Source: COMBO-56-21 sp041494275 (GTDB taxonomy: Archaea; Thermoplasmatota; Thermoplasmata; UBA10834). Taken from it: DNA of 15,233 nt. The stretch covers positions 1-15,233 of the forward strand of contig JBGQAM010000042.1 of assembly GCA_041494275.1 (NCBI GenBank). Direction: 5' to 3'. The position numbers were made by a program, and so were the translations under genes. Shown piece by piece: positions 5,565-13,786 of the stretch. The stretch's first letter is position 1. Every line of letters starts with the position of its first letter. The notes beneath the pieces are model-generated. The model worked only from the letters and a program-made list of their open reading frames with translations. It was not told where the DNA came from and ran no database searches.

Positions 5565-6395
5565 ATGGCGAAAATCGTTGTCACACTCGTCCAGCTCACT
5601 TGTCAGCTCCACGACAAGGAAGCAAACATGAAGCGCATGAAGGACATCGTGCGTAAGACGAAAGGGAACATCGTCATCTTTCCTGAGCTCAACCTCACAG
5701 GCTACATGCCTCGAGACGATCTGTTCGGGCAGGCGGAGACAGCCTCAAGCCCCATGATCAAGGCGATAGTCCGGCTCGCCAAGGACACGAAGAAAGACAT
5801 TGTGTTCGGAGCTCCGATGAAGGGCGAACGATCGCCGGGCATCGTCTACAACTCCTGTCTGCTCGCGGCTGGTACTGGCAAGCTTTTCAGATATGACAAG
5901 ATGTACCTCCCAACATTCGGCCCGTTCGAGGAGAAGGTCTTCTTCGCCGAGGGTAAGGGGGTTGTTGTAGGCGATGGGCGCCATGCCCAGATCGGTCTGA
6001 TGATTTGCTACGACATGTTCTTCCCTGAAATCGCCAAGCTTGAGACATTGCTAGGAGCGCAGATACTTGTCAACATATCCGCCGCCCCTACAACATCGAG
6101 ACCGTTCTTCAGAAGAGTGATGCCTGGTAGGGCCGTGGAGAACGCCATCTTCGTTGCCTACAGCAATATGGTTGGAGTCCACGGCAGCCTCGTTTTCGGA
6201 GGGGGCAGCGTATTGTACGGTCCTCGCGGGGAGGAGATTGTGAGGGCGAAGGATCTTGAGCCAGACATTGTAGAAGCCGAGATCGACCTCGCTGACATTG
6301 ATATCGCGAGGCGATTCCGTCCGGTTGTGAGGGATTCGCGGCCAGAGTTACTGGATCAGATCGGCTCGGTCCTCAGAAGCGGCAGGACCGACTGA
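5565..6395 (+). CDS. Carbon-nitrogen hydrolase (nitrilase family), candidate NAD synthetase glutaminase partner
   Basis: A 276-residue nitrilase-superfamily amidohydrolase with the full catalytic set: E41 in IFPELNLTGY, K112 in YDKMYLP, C148 in MICYDMFFPE. Members cleave C-N bonds in amides or nitriles through a cysteine thioester. The segment GYMPRDDL (47-53) recalls the 'GYPPxDLL' stretch of the glutaminase domain at the N-terminus of two-domain NAD synthetases, and the gene is divergent from a one-domain nadE about 100 bases away. I infer, without proof, that it makes ammonia for NadE; an independent amidase role (omega-amidase, N-carbamoyl hydrolase) is the alternative. An in-frame TTG lies at 5562, but the ATG at 5565 gives the usual N-terminus. 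No clear ribosome-binding site, so possibly leaderless. Confidence 0.85.
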   Translation: MAKIVVTLVQLTCQLHDKEANMKRMKDIVRKTKGNIVIFPELNLTGYMPRDDLFGQAETASSPMIKAIVRLAKDTKKDIVFGAPMKGERSPGIVYNSCLLAAGTGKLFRYDKMYLPTFGPFEEKVFFAEGKGVVVGDGRHAQIGLMICYDMFFPEIAKLETLLGAQILVNISAAPTTSRPFFRRVMPGRAVENAIFVAYSNMVGVHGSLVFGGGSVLYGPRGEEIVRAKDLEPDIVEAEIDLADIDIARRFRPVVRDSRPELLDQIGSVLRSGRTD

Positions 6396-6443
6396 ACTTG
6401 GCATGCTGGCGCGTCTTATCGAGGGCAAATCGACACGCGGATA

Positions 6444-6454
6444 TTCTTAAATAG
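6444..6454 (+). promoter_or_regulatory. TATA-like box for tRNA-Ser
   Basis: TTCTTAAATAG, centred about 29 bases before the mature 5' end of the tRNA at 6479. Nearly the same sequence as the box proposed for the NikR-like gene. Confidence 0.55.
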
Positions 6455-6478
6455 AAACACCCTTTTGAAGGTAGTCAA

Positions 6479-6587
6479 GCTGAGGTGGCCCAGCTCGGTA
6501 AGGCGCGAGCCTGGAATCTGCTGTCCTTATGCCAGCAAGCTCGTGGCGCTCTGCGCCTCGGGAGTTCAAATCTCCCCCTCAGCGCCA
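6479..6587 (+). tRNA. tRNA-Ser (anticodon GGA) with a 21-base intron, CCA encoded
   Basis: Acceptor stem GCTGAGG (6479-6485) pairs with CCTCAGC (6577-6583); the discriminator G at 6584 and long variable arm mark serine; CCA follows at 6585-6587. The D-stem is GCC/GGC. The anticodon stem CGAGC (6506-6510) pairs with GCTCG (6539-6543) when 6517-6537 is removed, giving loop CTGGAAA with anticodon GGA at 6513-6515. The variable arm has a GGCGC/GCGCC stem with a TCT loop (6545-6557). The T-arm is GGGAG-TTCAAAT-CTCCC. Reads UCC and UCU serine codons. Confidence 0.95.
6517..6537 (+). other. Intron of tRNA-Ser(GGA), position 37/38
   Basis: A 21-base intron. CTGG (nt 32-35) pairs perfectly with CCAG near the intron's 3' end, forming the four-base central helix; it is flanked by three-base bulges AA|T and CA|A, and the outer helix is the anticodon stem. 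This is the canonical arrangement cut by archaeal splicing endonuclease, though the inner helix is weak. Confidence 0.85.
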
Positions 6588-6660
6588 CTGGCGACACACT
6601 AGCTAAATACCACGCAGTCTATTTCTTGTAGAATTTCGGAGGATTCTGGCGGAGAAATGA

Positions 6661-9600
6661 ATGATAAGAGTCCTGCACGTCGATGATGAAGCTGGCTTCC
6701 TGGACCTGGTCGGTTTCTTTTTGAAAAGAGAAGGAGATTTCGAACTCGACACTGCAACTACTGCCGAGTCTGCCCTCGAGAAGATGCAACTTGAGAACTA
6801 CGACGCGGTCGTAGTGGACTACAGCCTTCCAGGGATGGATGGCATTGAGCTTCTCAAGATCCTCAGGGCAAAGGGTCTGCAGATTCCTATTGTCCTCTTC
6901 ACAGGCAGGGGGAAGGAGGAGACAGCCATCCAGGCCCTGAACTGTGGTGCGGATTTCTACCTCCAGAAGGGCGGAGCCCCTCAGCTTCAATTCACAGAGC
7001 TTGCGAACATGTTGAGGAGGTCTGTCCAGGGCAATCGCTCGGAAGCGGCCGCTCGCGAGGGGGAGAGGTTCCTTTCAAGCGTATTCTCAAGCATCCAGGA
7101 TGGGATTAGCGTCCTAGACAAGGACCTGAACATCCTTCGTGTGAACCAGACGATGGAGGACTGGTATTCGCACAAGATGCCACTGGTCGGCAAGAAGTGC
7201 TACGACGCATATCACGGCCGACAGGAACAATGCGATTCATGTCCGAGCATAAGGACAATGGAAAGTGGGAAGTCGGCGCACGAATTTGTTCCGAAGACCG
7301 GTCCAAAAGGCGATGTCGTAGGATGGCAAGACCTCTTCAGCTATCCAATGAGAGACAGCAAGACGGGCGAACTGTCTGGAGTAATAGAATACATCCGAGA
7401 CATAACCGACCGCAGGAAGGCGGAGCTGGAGCTTCACAATGCGCTTGAAAGATACAAGCAACTTCAGGGGATCATAGACAAAGGTCCTGCCATCCTGGTC
7501 ATCTGGCGTCCGGGTCCGGGTTCGCCGGTTTCATACATATCTGACAATGTCGCGCAGTGGGGCTACAAAAGTGATGATTTTGTCTCCACATTTGTGTACG
7601 ATGACATCATCCACAAGGAGGACGTCGAGCGTGAGAAGGAGGAATTCAGGGATTTCGTTCGGAAGGGAGCTAATGATTTCGTCCAAGAATATCGAATTGT
7701 CACAAAGTCTGGGGAGGTGCGATTTGTCGAGGACCACACCTACGTACGAAGAGACTCCGACGGCAACCCAGTAGTCTATGAAGGCATAGTCATCGACGTG
7801 ACTGCTCGAAAGACAGCTCAACAGGAATCTGAGGGACTCACATCAAGATTGCAGGCCATCGTCGAGGCCTTCCCCGATCTGTACTTCCACGTCGATGCCC
7901 ATGGGACTATCCTAGACTTCAATGCCGGGCGCATCGCTGATTTGTACGTTCCTCCTCAGAAGTTCCTGGGAAGGAAGGTGCAGGAAGTCCTTCCTCCTGA
8001 CGTCGGGAAGATGTACGAGGTCGCATTTGACGAAGTCCTGAAGACAGGTCGAATCGTGGCTAGGGAGTACTCCCTCGAGATCGAGGGCGAGGATCGGCAC
8101 TTTGAGGCAAGGCTTGCTCCTATCGCGAAAGATCAGATCATCATTGTAGTGCGTAACATCACCGCGAGAAGACGAACTGAGGAAACGCTTCGGGCGAGCG
8201 AGTCTGAGTACAGACAGCTTGCAGACAGCATTACGGACGTCTTCTTCGCGCTTGACAAGGATATGAGATACACTTACTGGAACAAAGCTTCCGAAGTGCT
8301 ATCGGGGATTCCGGCCAGGGATGCGATCGGCAAGTCTCTCACGGAGTTATTCCCAGGCCCGCTGGGCGAGAAGGCAAGAAAGATGTATCTTGAAGTTTAC
8401 AGAACTAAGAAAGCAGCGAACTTCCCTAATGAATACAATCTTGGCGGGAAGGCTCGCCTCTTTGATGTCGCTGCATATCCAACCGAGGACGGAGTATCGG
8501 TCATAACCAAGGACATTACCGAGCGTAGCCGGGCGGAGGATGCGCTGCGGGAGCGCGACATCCAGTTCAAGAAATTGTCTTTCCACGTGCCAGGAATGAT
8601 TTACCAGTTCGTTAAGAGGCCAGATGGAACCTATTGCGTTCCGTTCACCTCAGAAGCCATCAAAGAAATATTCGGTTGTTCGCCGCAAGATGTACGCGAG
8701 GATTTCTCTCCAATAGCCAAAGTGATATTGCCCGAGGATTTCGATAAAGTAGTTGGTTCCATTGAGTATTCAGGGGAACACATGACGCTCTGGCAATGTG
8801 AATATCGAGTACAGATACCAGGCCATCCAGTCCGATGGGTGTTTGGCCAATCTACACCCGAAAAGTCGGCTGACGGCAGTATAGTCTGGCATGGCTTCAA
8901 TGCTGACATCACCGAGCGCAAACTGGCGGAGGAGATGCTGAGGACGAGCGAGGAGAAGTACCGGCAGCTTGTCGATCTAGCCCAGGACGGCATATTGATG
9001 ATTGACGCGGATGCGGTTGTCCGGTTTGTGAATCCGAGGTTGGCCATTATGACAGGGTATGGTATCGACGAGGTAGTCGGCAAGCCAGTCTTCCAGTTGA
9101 TGAATGAACATGCTGCCGAGGTGACAAGGCGCGAAATCGAAGAAAGAAAACGGGGGTTCGTCGGTAGGTACGAGCTCGATATCCTCAGAAAGGATGGGAC
9201 CTTGTTGCGCACGAACATAGCAGTGACCCCGATCAAGAACAAAGACGGTGGTTATACGGGTTCTCTTGCGGTTGTCGTTGACATAACGGATCGCAAAAAA
9301 TACGAGGAGGCCTTGCAACTCGCCAATGAGAAACTGAACCTGTTGGGCCAAGTGACCAGACACGACGCCTTGAACCAACTTGCGGTCTTGATGGGATGGC
9401 TGCAGATTGCTCAAGAGTCTGTCGCAGAACCACCTGCACAAGAATACTTCAAGAACATGAGAAATGCGGCAGAGACGGTCATCAGGCAGCTCGATTTCAC
9501 TGGAGACTATCAGAAGATGGGGGTCGCAAAGCCCGAGTGGATCGATGTCAAGACCGCTTTCTTGAACGGCACCGCAGGGTTCAGCCCAAGTAAGATCGCC

Positions 9601-9981
9601 AAGTCAGTTCATGTCGACGGGCTTGAGGTCTACGCTGACATGATGTTCGAGAAAGTCTTCCACAACCTGGTCGACAACTCAATCCGACATGGCAAGAAGG
9701 TCACCGAAATTCGAGTCCATTACAGAAAGAAAGGGAGTGGTTTGTCGTTGGTCTACGAGGACGATGGTGATGGCATACCCGCCGATAAGAAGGACAAGCT
9801 CTTCCTACGGGGATCTGGCGCTCATACTGGCTTTGGTCTCTTCATGGTCAGAGCTATCCTGGGAATTACAAGCATAGAAATCGAGGAGAATGGAATACCA
9901 GGCCATGGTGTTCGATTCGAGATGCATGTCCCTTCAAATGGATTCAGAGTAAGGGAAGGCGCCGAGAATCAAAAACGATGA
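6661..9981 (+). CDS. Multi-PAS receiver-histidine kinase A (REC-6xPAS-HisKA-HATPase)
   Basis: A 1106-residue protein without membrane segments, so probably a cytoplasmic sensor. Receiver 1 to about 122: D8-D9, phosphoacceptor D53 in VVDYSLPGMDG, K103 in LQKGG. Six PAS or PAS-like domains follow at about 137-252, 265-385, 395-503, 515-622, 632-752 and 765-880, most closing with a D-I/V-T-x-R/E-R/K-type motif. PAS1 carries C180, H185, C191 and C194 in a C-x4-H-x5-C-x2-C-P pattern that could bind metal or act in redox sensing. The kinase core has H901 in VTRHDALNQL as phospho-histidine, N1002/N1006 in FHNLVDN, G1 box EDDGDGIP (1033-1040) and G2 box GFGL (1057-1060). GGAG at 6651-6654 precedes the ATG by six bases. 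It is paralogous to the next kinase. Ligands and output are unknown. Confidence 0.9.
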   Translation: MIRVLHVDDEAGFLDLVGFFLKREGDFELDTATTAESALEKMQLENYDAVVVDYSLPGMDGIELLKILRAKGLQIPIVLFTGRGKEETAIQALNCGADFYLQKGGAPQLQFTELANMLRRSVQGNRSEAAAREGERFLSSVFSSIQDGISVLDKDLNILRVNQTMEDWYSHKMPLVGKKCYDAYHGRQEQCDSCPSIRTMESGKSAHEFVPKTGPKGDVVGWQDLFSYPMRDSKTGELSGVIEYIRDITDRRKAELELHNALERYKQLQGIIDKGPAILVIWRPGPGSPVSYISDNVAQWGYKSDDFVSTFVYDDIIHKEDVEREKEEFRDFVRKGANDFVQEYRIVTKSGEVRFVEDHTYVRRDSDGNPVVYEGIVIDVTARKTAQQESEGLTSRLQAIVEAFPDLYFHVDAHGTILDFNAGRIADLYVPPQKFLGRKVQEVLPPDVGKMYEVAFDEVLKTGRIVAREYSLEIEGEDRHFEARLAPIAKDQIIIVVRNITARRRTEETLRASESEYRQLADSITDVFFALDKDMRYTYWNKASEVLSGIPARDAIGKSLTELFPGPLGEKARKMYLEVYRTKKAANFPNEYNLGGKARLFDVAAYPTEDGVSVITKDITERSRAEDALRERDIQFKKLSFHVPGMIYQFVKRPDGTYCVPFTSEAIKEIFGCSPQDVREDFSPIAKVILPEDFDKVVGSIEYSGEHMTLWQCEYRVQIPGHPVRWVFGQSTPEKSADGSIVWHGFNADITERKLAEEMLRTSEEKYRQLVDLAQDGILMIDADAVVRFVNPRLAIMTGYGIDEVVGKPVFQLMNEHAAEVTRREIEERKRGFVGRYELDILRKDGTLLRTNIAVTPIKNKDGGYTGSLAVVVDITDRKKYEEALQLANEKLNLLGQVTRHDALNQLAVLMGWLQIAQESVAEPPAQEYFKNMRNAAETVIRQLDFTGDYQKMGVAKPEWIDVKTAFLNGTAGFSPSKIAKSVHVDGLEVYADMMFEKVFHNLVDNSIRHGKKVTEIRVHYRKKGSGLSLVYEDDGDGIPADKKDKLFLRGSGAHTGFGLFMVRAILGITSIEIEENGIPGHGVRFEMHVPSNGFRVREGAENQKR

Positions 9982-10063
9982 CACCGCATATGTCGCTGCT
10001 TGTGGGTGGATGAATCGATGGGGAGTGCGTCTGTCGAGCGCCTCTCTTCTGTGTCGCAGAAAC

Positions 10064-10072
10064 AATAAATAA
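10064..10072 (+). promoter_or_regulatory. TATA-like box for kinase B
   Basis: AATAAATAA in the 145-base gap between the two kinases. It predicts a start near 10094 and a leader of about 30 bases, so the second kinase probably has its own promoter. Confidence 0.4.
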
Positions 10073-10116
10073 CACAGTAGGCCATGATAAGAGAGCATTC
10101 GCGTCAGCCAGTGCAT

Positions 10117-10121
10117 GGAGG
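10117..10121 (+). promoter_or_regulatory. Ribosome-binding site deciding the kinase B start
   Basis: GGAGG, five bases before the ATG at 10127. It overlaps the in-frame ATG at 10115, which therefore would have no site of its own; the shorter start also gives the usual receiver N-terminus MATRILLIDDE. Confidence 0.6.
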
Positions 10122-10126
10122 AACCG

Positions 10127-13075
10127 ATGGCCACAAGGATCCTGCTCATAGACGACGAGGAAGCCCTGTTGGAGCTTGCCGAGATCTTCTTGGAGCAGGA
10201 ACAGGGATTCGAGGTCGATACCGCACTCTCCGCGCAAGAGGCGCTCGACAGACTCAAGAGAGATCGATTCGACGTGATAGTCTCGGACTATCATATGCCC
10301 GGGATGAACGGAATCGAGTTACTTAAGAAGCTTAAGTCTGCGGAAGACACGACTCCTTACATACTGTTCACTGGTAGAGGAAGGGAGGATGTGGCAATTG
10401 ACGCGTTGAATAGCGGCGCGTCATTCTATCTCCTAAAGGGTGGGGATCCGAAATCGCAGTTTGCGGAACTCGTCAATATGATAAGAACTTCAACACGTGA
10501 AGCTCGGGCGGCGAATACACTGCGAGAGGAGAAGGACAGGGCGCGGCAATATCTCGACCTCGCCGGAGTCATGTTGCTAGCTCTTGACAAGCACGGGAAA
10601 GTGAAACTGGTCAACAAGAAGGGTTGCGAGATTCTGGGATATGAGGAAGGCCAGATTCTCGGGAAGTCCTGGTTCGAAAATTTCCTGCCGGAGAGGTGCC
10701 GAGATGAAGTCAAGGTCATCTTCAATGGGCTAATGCGTGGAGAACTCGGACCGTTGGAGTATCAGCCCCCATTCCCGGTCCTGTGCAAGGGCGGTGCGGA
10801 GAGACGCATCGCCTTCACCAACGCTCACTTGAAGAACGAGAAGGGTGAGATAGTGGGCACTTTGAGCTCGGGGACTGATGTCACCGAGCACGAGCGGGCC
10901 GAGGCATCGCTGCAGGAGAGTGAGCGGCGCTTCAAGACCCTTTTCAACACCATGAAGAGCGGCGTGGCCATCTACGCCGTGCGCAATGACGGCGAGAGCG
11001 GTGGTGACTATATCATCCAGGATTTCAACAGCAAGGCGCTGGAGATCGAGGGCAAGAGCAGGGCGGATGTAGTCGGACGTAGCCTCCTCGATTTGCGCCC
11101 CACGATAGACAGCTACGGGCTGATACCCGTATTCCGCCAGGTGTGGAAGACCGGAGAGCCTTCCTTCTACCCGTCCAAAGTGTATGTCGACGAGCACTAC
11201 TCCAACTGGTACGAGAACACCGTCTTCCGCCTGCCCAGCGGCGAGATCGTCGCCATCTACAACGATGTCACGGACCGCATGCGAGAGACGGAGGAGCTGC
11301 GAGAGAGCGAAATGAAGTATCGTCAATTAGCCGAGCTCGCTCAAGAGGGCATCTGGACCATCGATGTGGGTGCAATAACCACTTATGTTAATCCTCGAAT
11401 GGGGGAAATGTTGGGCTACACACCAGAAGAAATGATCGGACGCCATCTCTTCTCCTTCATGGATGAGCATGGCAAGGAAATCGCCCAAATAGAACTCGAC
11501 CGTCGAAAACAAGGAATCAAAGAACGGCACGATTTCGAGTTCCTCCGAAAGGATGGGAAGCGGCTCTATGCCAGCCTGGAAACCTCGCCAATGATGGATG
11601 ATGCTGGAGACTACACGGGTGCCCTGGCTGTCGTGGCAGACATTACCGAGCGCAAGCGAGCTGAGGAGGCGCTCAAGAAATCGGAGGCCAAGTTTGCCAT
11701 CGCGTTCAATTCCAGCCCTGAAATGATGGTGATAGGCTCCCTGAAAGAGGGTCGCTTGGTAGACGTGAACAGCGCCTTCCTCGAGCGCACGGGTCACTCC
11801 CGCGAAGCTGTCATCGGCCGGACTGTCACTGAAATCGGCATGATTGGCGAAGCAGAGCGGGATAGGATTCGAAGCGCTGTGGAGGAGAAAGGGAGCGTTC
11901 AGGGCTTGGAGGTCCGCGATCGCACGAAGAGTGGCGCGGAACGAATCACGCTCGTCTCAGCGGCAGCGATCTCCATTGAGGATGAGCCTTGCATGCTCGT
12001 CATCATCTCGGACGTCACCGACAGGAAGCGTGCTGAGGAGGCTCTCCGCGCTTCGGAGGCTCGTTTCCAATCATTCATGAGCCACATACCAGCTGTTGCA
12101 TACATGATTGACGCCTCGGACAGATATCTGTACATAAACAAGACCTACGAGGATGCGTTCGGCATGAAAGGATCAGATGTCGTGGGCAAGACTGTCGAGG
12201 AGGTCTGGCCCGCGGCGACGGCTGCGGCCTTCAGGAAGACTGACCAGCAGATCCTTGCCTCCAATGAAGGGATCGAGCTCATTGAGGTCGTCCCACACGA
12301 GGGCGGCCCTCGCGAATTCTTGACATTCAAGTTTCCGGTTCCCGATGCGCGAGGGACATCGAAGGTACTTGGCGGGGTCTCAATCGACATCACCGAGCAG
12401 AGACGAGTTGAGAAGGCGCTCATGCAGGCTAACAAAAAGCTCAATCTGCTTGGGGACGTCACACGGCACGACGCAGTCAACCAGTTATCAGTGCTCTTCG
12501 CATGGCTGGAGATCGCCAAGGAGGTCGCCAGAGACGAACCGATACAAGAGCATCTAGCCCGAGTCGGTGAGGCGGCCAAGATCATTCAGAGGCAACTTGA
12601 GTTCACCGCCGATTATCAAGAAGTAGGGGTGAAGCAGCCAGAATGGATAAACTTGGCGGACGCAGTGAACAGAGGTATCGAGGGGTTCGACAAAGGAAAG
12701 GTGTCTTTGAACATTGACCTGGCAGGCGTCCAGGTGTTTGCTGATTCCATGCTTGAGAAGGTCTTCCATAACCTCGTGGAAAACGCTTTGAGGTACGGAG
12801 AGAAGGTCAAGAGAATCTCGATAAGCGCCTTGGAAACGGAAGAAGGTTTGACAGTAATCTGCGAAGATGACGGTGTCGGCATTCCTGCAGACGATAAAGA
12901 GAAAGTGTTCTTGCGAGGCTTCGGGAAGAACACAGGATTTGGACTCTACATGGTCAGAGAGGTGCTCGGGATAACCGGCATGCGGATAAGAGAGACTGGC
13001 GTGCCGGGCAACGGAGCAAGATTCGAGATGCTCGTTCCCGCCGGCAACTATAGGATCGGCCACCCTAGTCAGTAG
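10127..13075 (+). CDS. Multi-PAS receiver-histidine kinase B (REC-5xPAS-HisKA-HATPase)
   Basis: A 982-residue soluble sensor kinase and paralogue of kinase A. Receiver 1 to about 120: D9-D10, D54 in IVSDYHMPGMNG, K104 in LLKGG. Five PAS-type domains at about 138-256, 266-385, 396-511, 522-636 and 646-761. Kinase core: H781 in VTRHDAVNQL, N882/N886 in FHNLVEN, G1 EDDGVGIP (913-920), G2 GFGL (937-940). Receiver and catalytic core are close to kinase A along their length, including the VFLRGFGKNTGFGL region, while only PAS3 here clearly resembles a PAS of kinase A (its PAS6). Arginine codons switch from mixed AGR/CGN to almost only CGN between about 10910 and 12070, suggesting that PAS2-PAS4 have a different history. 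The 3' end overlaps convergent mobA by seven bases. Confidence 0.9.
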   Translation: MATRILLIDDEEALLELAEIFLEQEQGFEVDTALSAQEALDRLKRDRFDVIVSDYHMPGMNGIELLKKLKSAEDTTPYILFTGRGREDVAIDALNSGASFYLLKGGDPKSQFAELVNMIRTSTREARAANTLREEKDRARQYLDLAGVMLLALDKHGKVKLVNKKGCEILGYEEGQILGKSWFENFLPERCRDEVKVIFNGLMRGELGPLEYQPPFPVLCKGGAERRIAFTNAHLKNEKGEIVGTLSSGTDVTEHERAEASLQESERRFKTLFNTMKSGVAIYAVRNDGESGGDYIIQDFNSKALEIEGKSRADVVGRSLLDLRPTIDSYGLIPVFRQVWKTGEPSFYPSKVYVDEHYSNWYENTVFRLPSGEIVAIYNDVTDRMRETEELRESEMKYRQLAELAQEGIWTIDVGAITTYVNPRMGEMLGYTPEEMIGRHLFSFMDEHGKEIAQIELDRRKQGIKERHDFEFLRKDGKRLYASLETSPMMDDAGDYTGALAVVADITERKRAEEALKKSEAKFAIAFNSSPEMMVIGSLKEGRLVDVNSAFLERTGHSREAVIGRTVTEIGMIGEAERDRIRSAVEEKGSVQGLEVRDRTKSGAERITLVSAAAISIEDEPCMLVIISDVTDRKRAEEALRASEARFQSFMSHIPAVAYMIDASDRYLYINKTYEDAFGMKGSDVVGKTVEEVWPAATAAAFRKTDQQILASNEGIELIEVVPHEGGPREFLTFKFPVPDARGTSKVLGGVSIDITEQRRVEKALMQANKKLNLLGDVTRHDAVNQLSVLFAWLEIAKEVARDEPIQEHLARVGEAAKIIQRQLEFTADYQEVGVKQPEWINLADAVNRGIEGFDKGKVSLNIDLAGVQVFADSMLEKVFHNLVENALRYGEKVKRISISALETEEGLTVICEDDGVGIPADDKEKVFLRGFGKNTGFGLYMVREVLGITGMRIRETGVPGNGARFEMLVPAGNYRIGHPSQ

Positions 13076-13683
13076 TCGGAATTCTTTCGTAGTCGTTCCT
13101 CAGCCAGTTCCAGATCCTCTCTGCTATTCAGGTTCCAGAAGCTCTCCAGCCGAGGGTCCATGACGCGGACGATGTCCTCGTCAACATACTCCAAATCCAG
13201 CATTTCGTAAGCATCGATAGGCCTTTGTCCGCCCTCTTCTATCGCCTCTTCGAACGCGGCAAGGCACCTGATTCTTGCGTAGGCGCCGTGAAGGGGCTCG
13301 AAGTTGCCTCGTATCTTGGGCACTGCCCCATCCCTCTTCCTGGCGAGGGATACGATCGACTTGCACAAATCCACCTTCAAGAACGGGGTGTCGCATGGGC
13401 TGACTAGAACGGAATCCCATTTGGAGGCTCTCAGGGCGGTGACGAGCCCTTCAAGGGGACCAAATCCGGTTCTCTCGTCCTCAACTATCAGGTATTCGTT
13501 GCCAAGGACTTCTGAGTACTTTCCTGACATGCCCTTCGCGACGGCTATCACGATCTCGTCTGCCACGCTCTCCAGAGTCCGCGCGACATAGGAGATCAGC
13601 GGCTTCCCACCGAGCACAGCAAGTCCTTTCTCCTCTCCCATGCGAGTGCTCAATCCACCGGACAGGATGGCCCCTGAAAGCAT
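13069..13683 (-). CDS. mobA: MobA-like molybdenum cofactor guanylyltransferase
   Basis: A 204-residue nucleotidyltransferase that would transfer GMP from GTP to molybdopterin to make the guanine dinucleotide form of the cofactor used by DMSO-reductase-family enzymes such as formate dehydrogenase. Seen: N-terminal ILSGGLSTRMGEEKGL (6-21) with R14, G16 and K19 of the nucleotide-binding signature; GPLEGL (75-80); SPCDTPFL (95-102) with metal-binding D98; FWNLNSREDL (182-191), the usual closing motif. Length is typical. Related cytidylyltransferases (MocA) share the fold, but the NLN-x-x-E-DL ending favours MobA. It is divergent from hypE. Confidence 0.88.
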   Translation of the reverse strand: MLSGAILSGGLSTRMGEEKGLAVLGGKPLISYVARTLESVADEIVIAVAKGMSGKYSEVLGNEYLIVEDERTGFGPLEGLVTALRASKWDSVLVSPCDTPFLKVDLCKSIVSLARKRDGAVPKIRGNFEPLHGAYARIRCLAAFEEAIEEGGQRPIDAYEMLDLEYVDEDIVRVMDPRLESFWNLNSREDLELAEERLRKNSDY

Positions 13684-13741
13684 CGGTAGGTGTGAAGCGA
13701 ATCAATGGTAATCAAGGTATCTCGGCGATGCCAGCCAAAAA

Positions 13742-13751
13742 GGTTATTATC
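13742..13751 (+). promoter_or_regulatory. TATA-like box for hypE
   Basis: GGTTATTATC in the 103-base gap between mobA and hypE; predicted start near 13773, giving a leader of about 14 bases. Confidence 0.4.
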
Positions 13752-13786
13752 GGCCATCATCTTCGCAAGTCAGCTGGTATGGTCCA

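Noticed and set aside
5466..5612. N-terminal extension of NadE to an upstream start
   Set aside because: The added 49 residues have no family counterpart, cross the divergent gene's start, and would place the start upstream of the well-placed TATA box.
6408..6441. Short inverted match CGCGT / ACGCG after the nitrilase-family gene, considered as a terminator
   Set aside because: Only five base pairs with a long loop and no T-run directly after it.
12554..13063. Long minus-strand frame opposite the end of kinase B (and similar ones opposite both kinases)
   Set aside because: Shadow frames of long coding regions; no motifs, and the plus-strand proteins are unambiguous.
6661..13075. Recent tandem duplication of the two kinases
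   Set aside because: The protein resemblance is clear only at the ends and in one PAS, and the nucleotide sequences have diverged; an old duplication with module exchange fits better.
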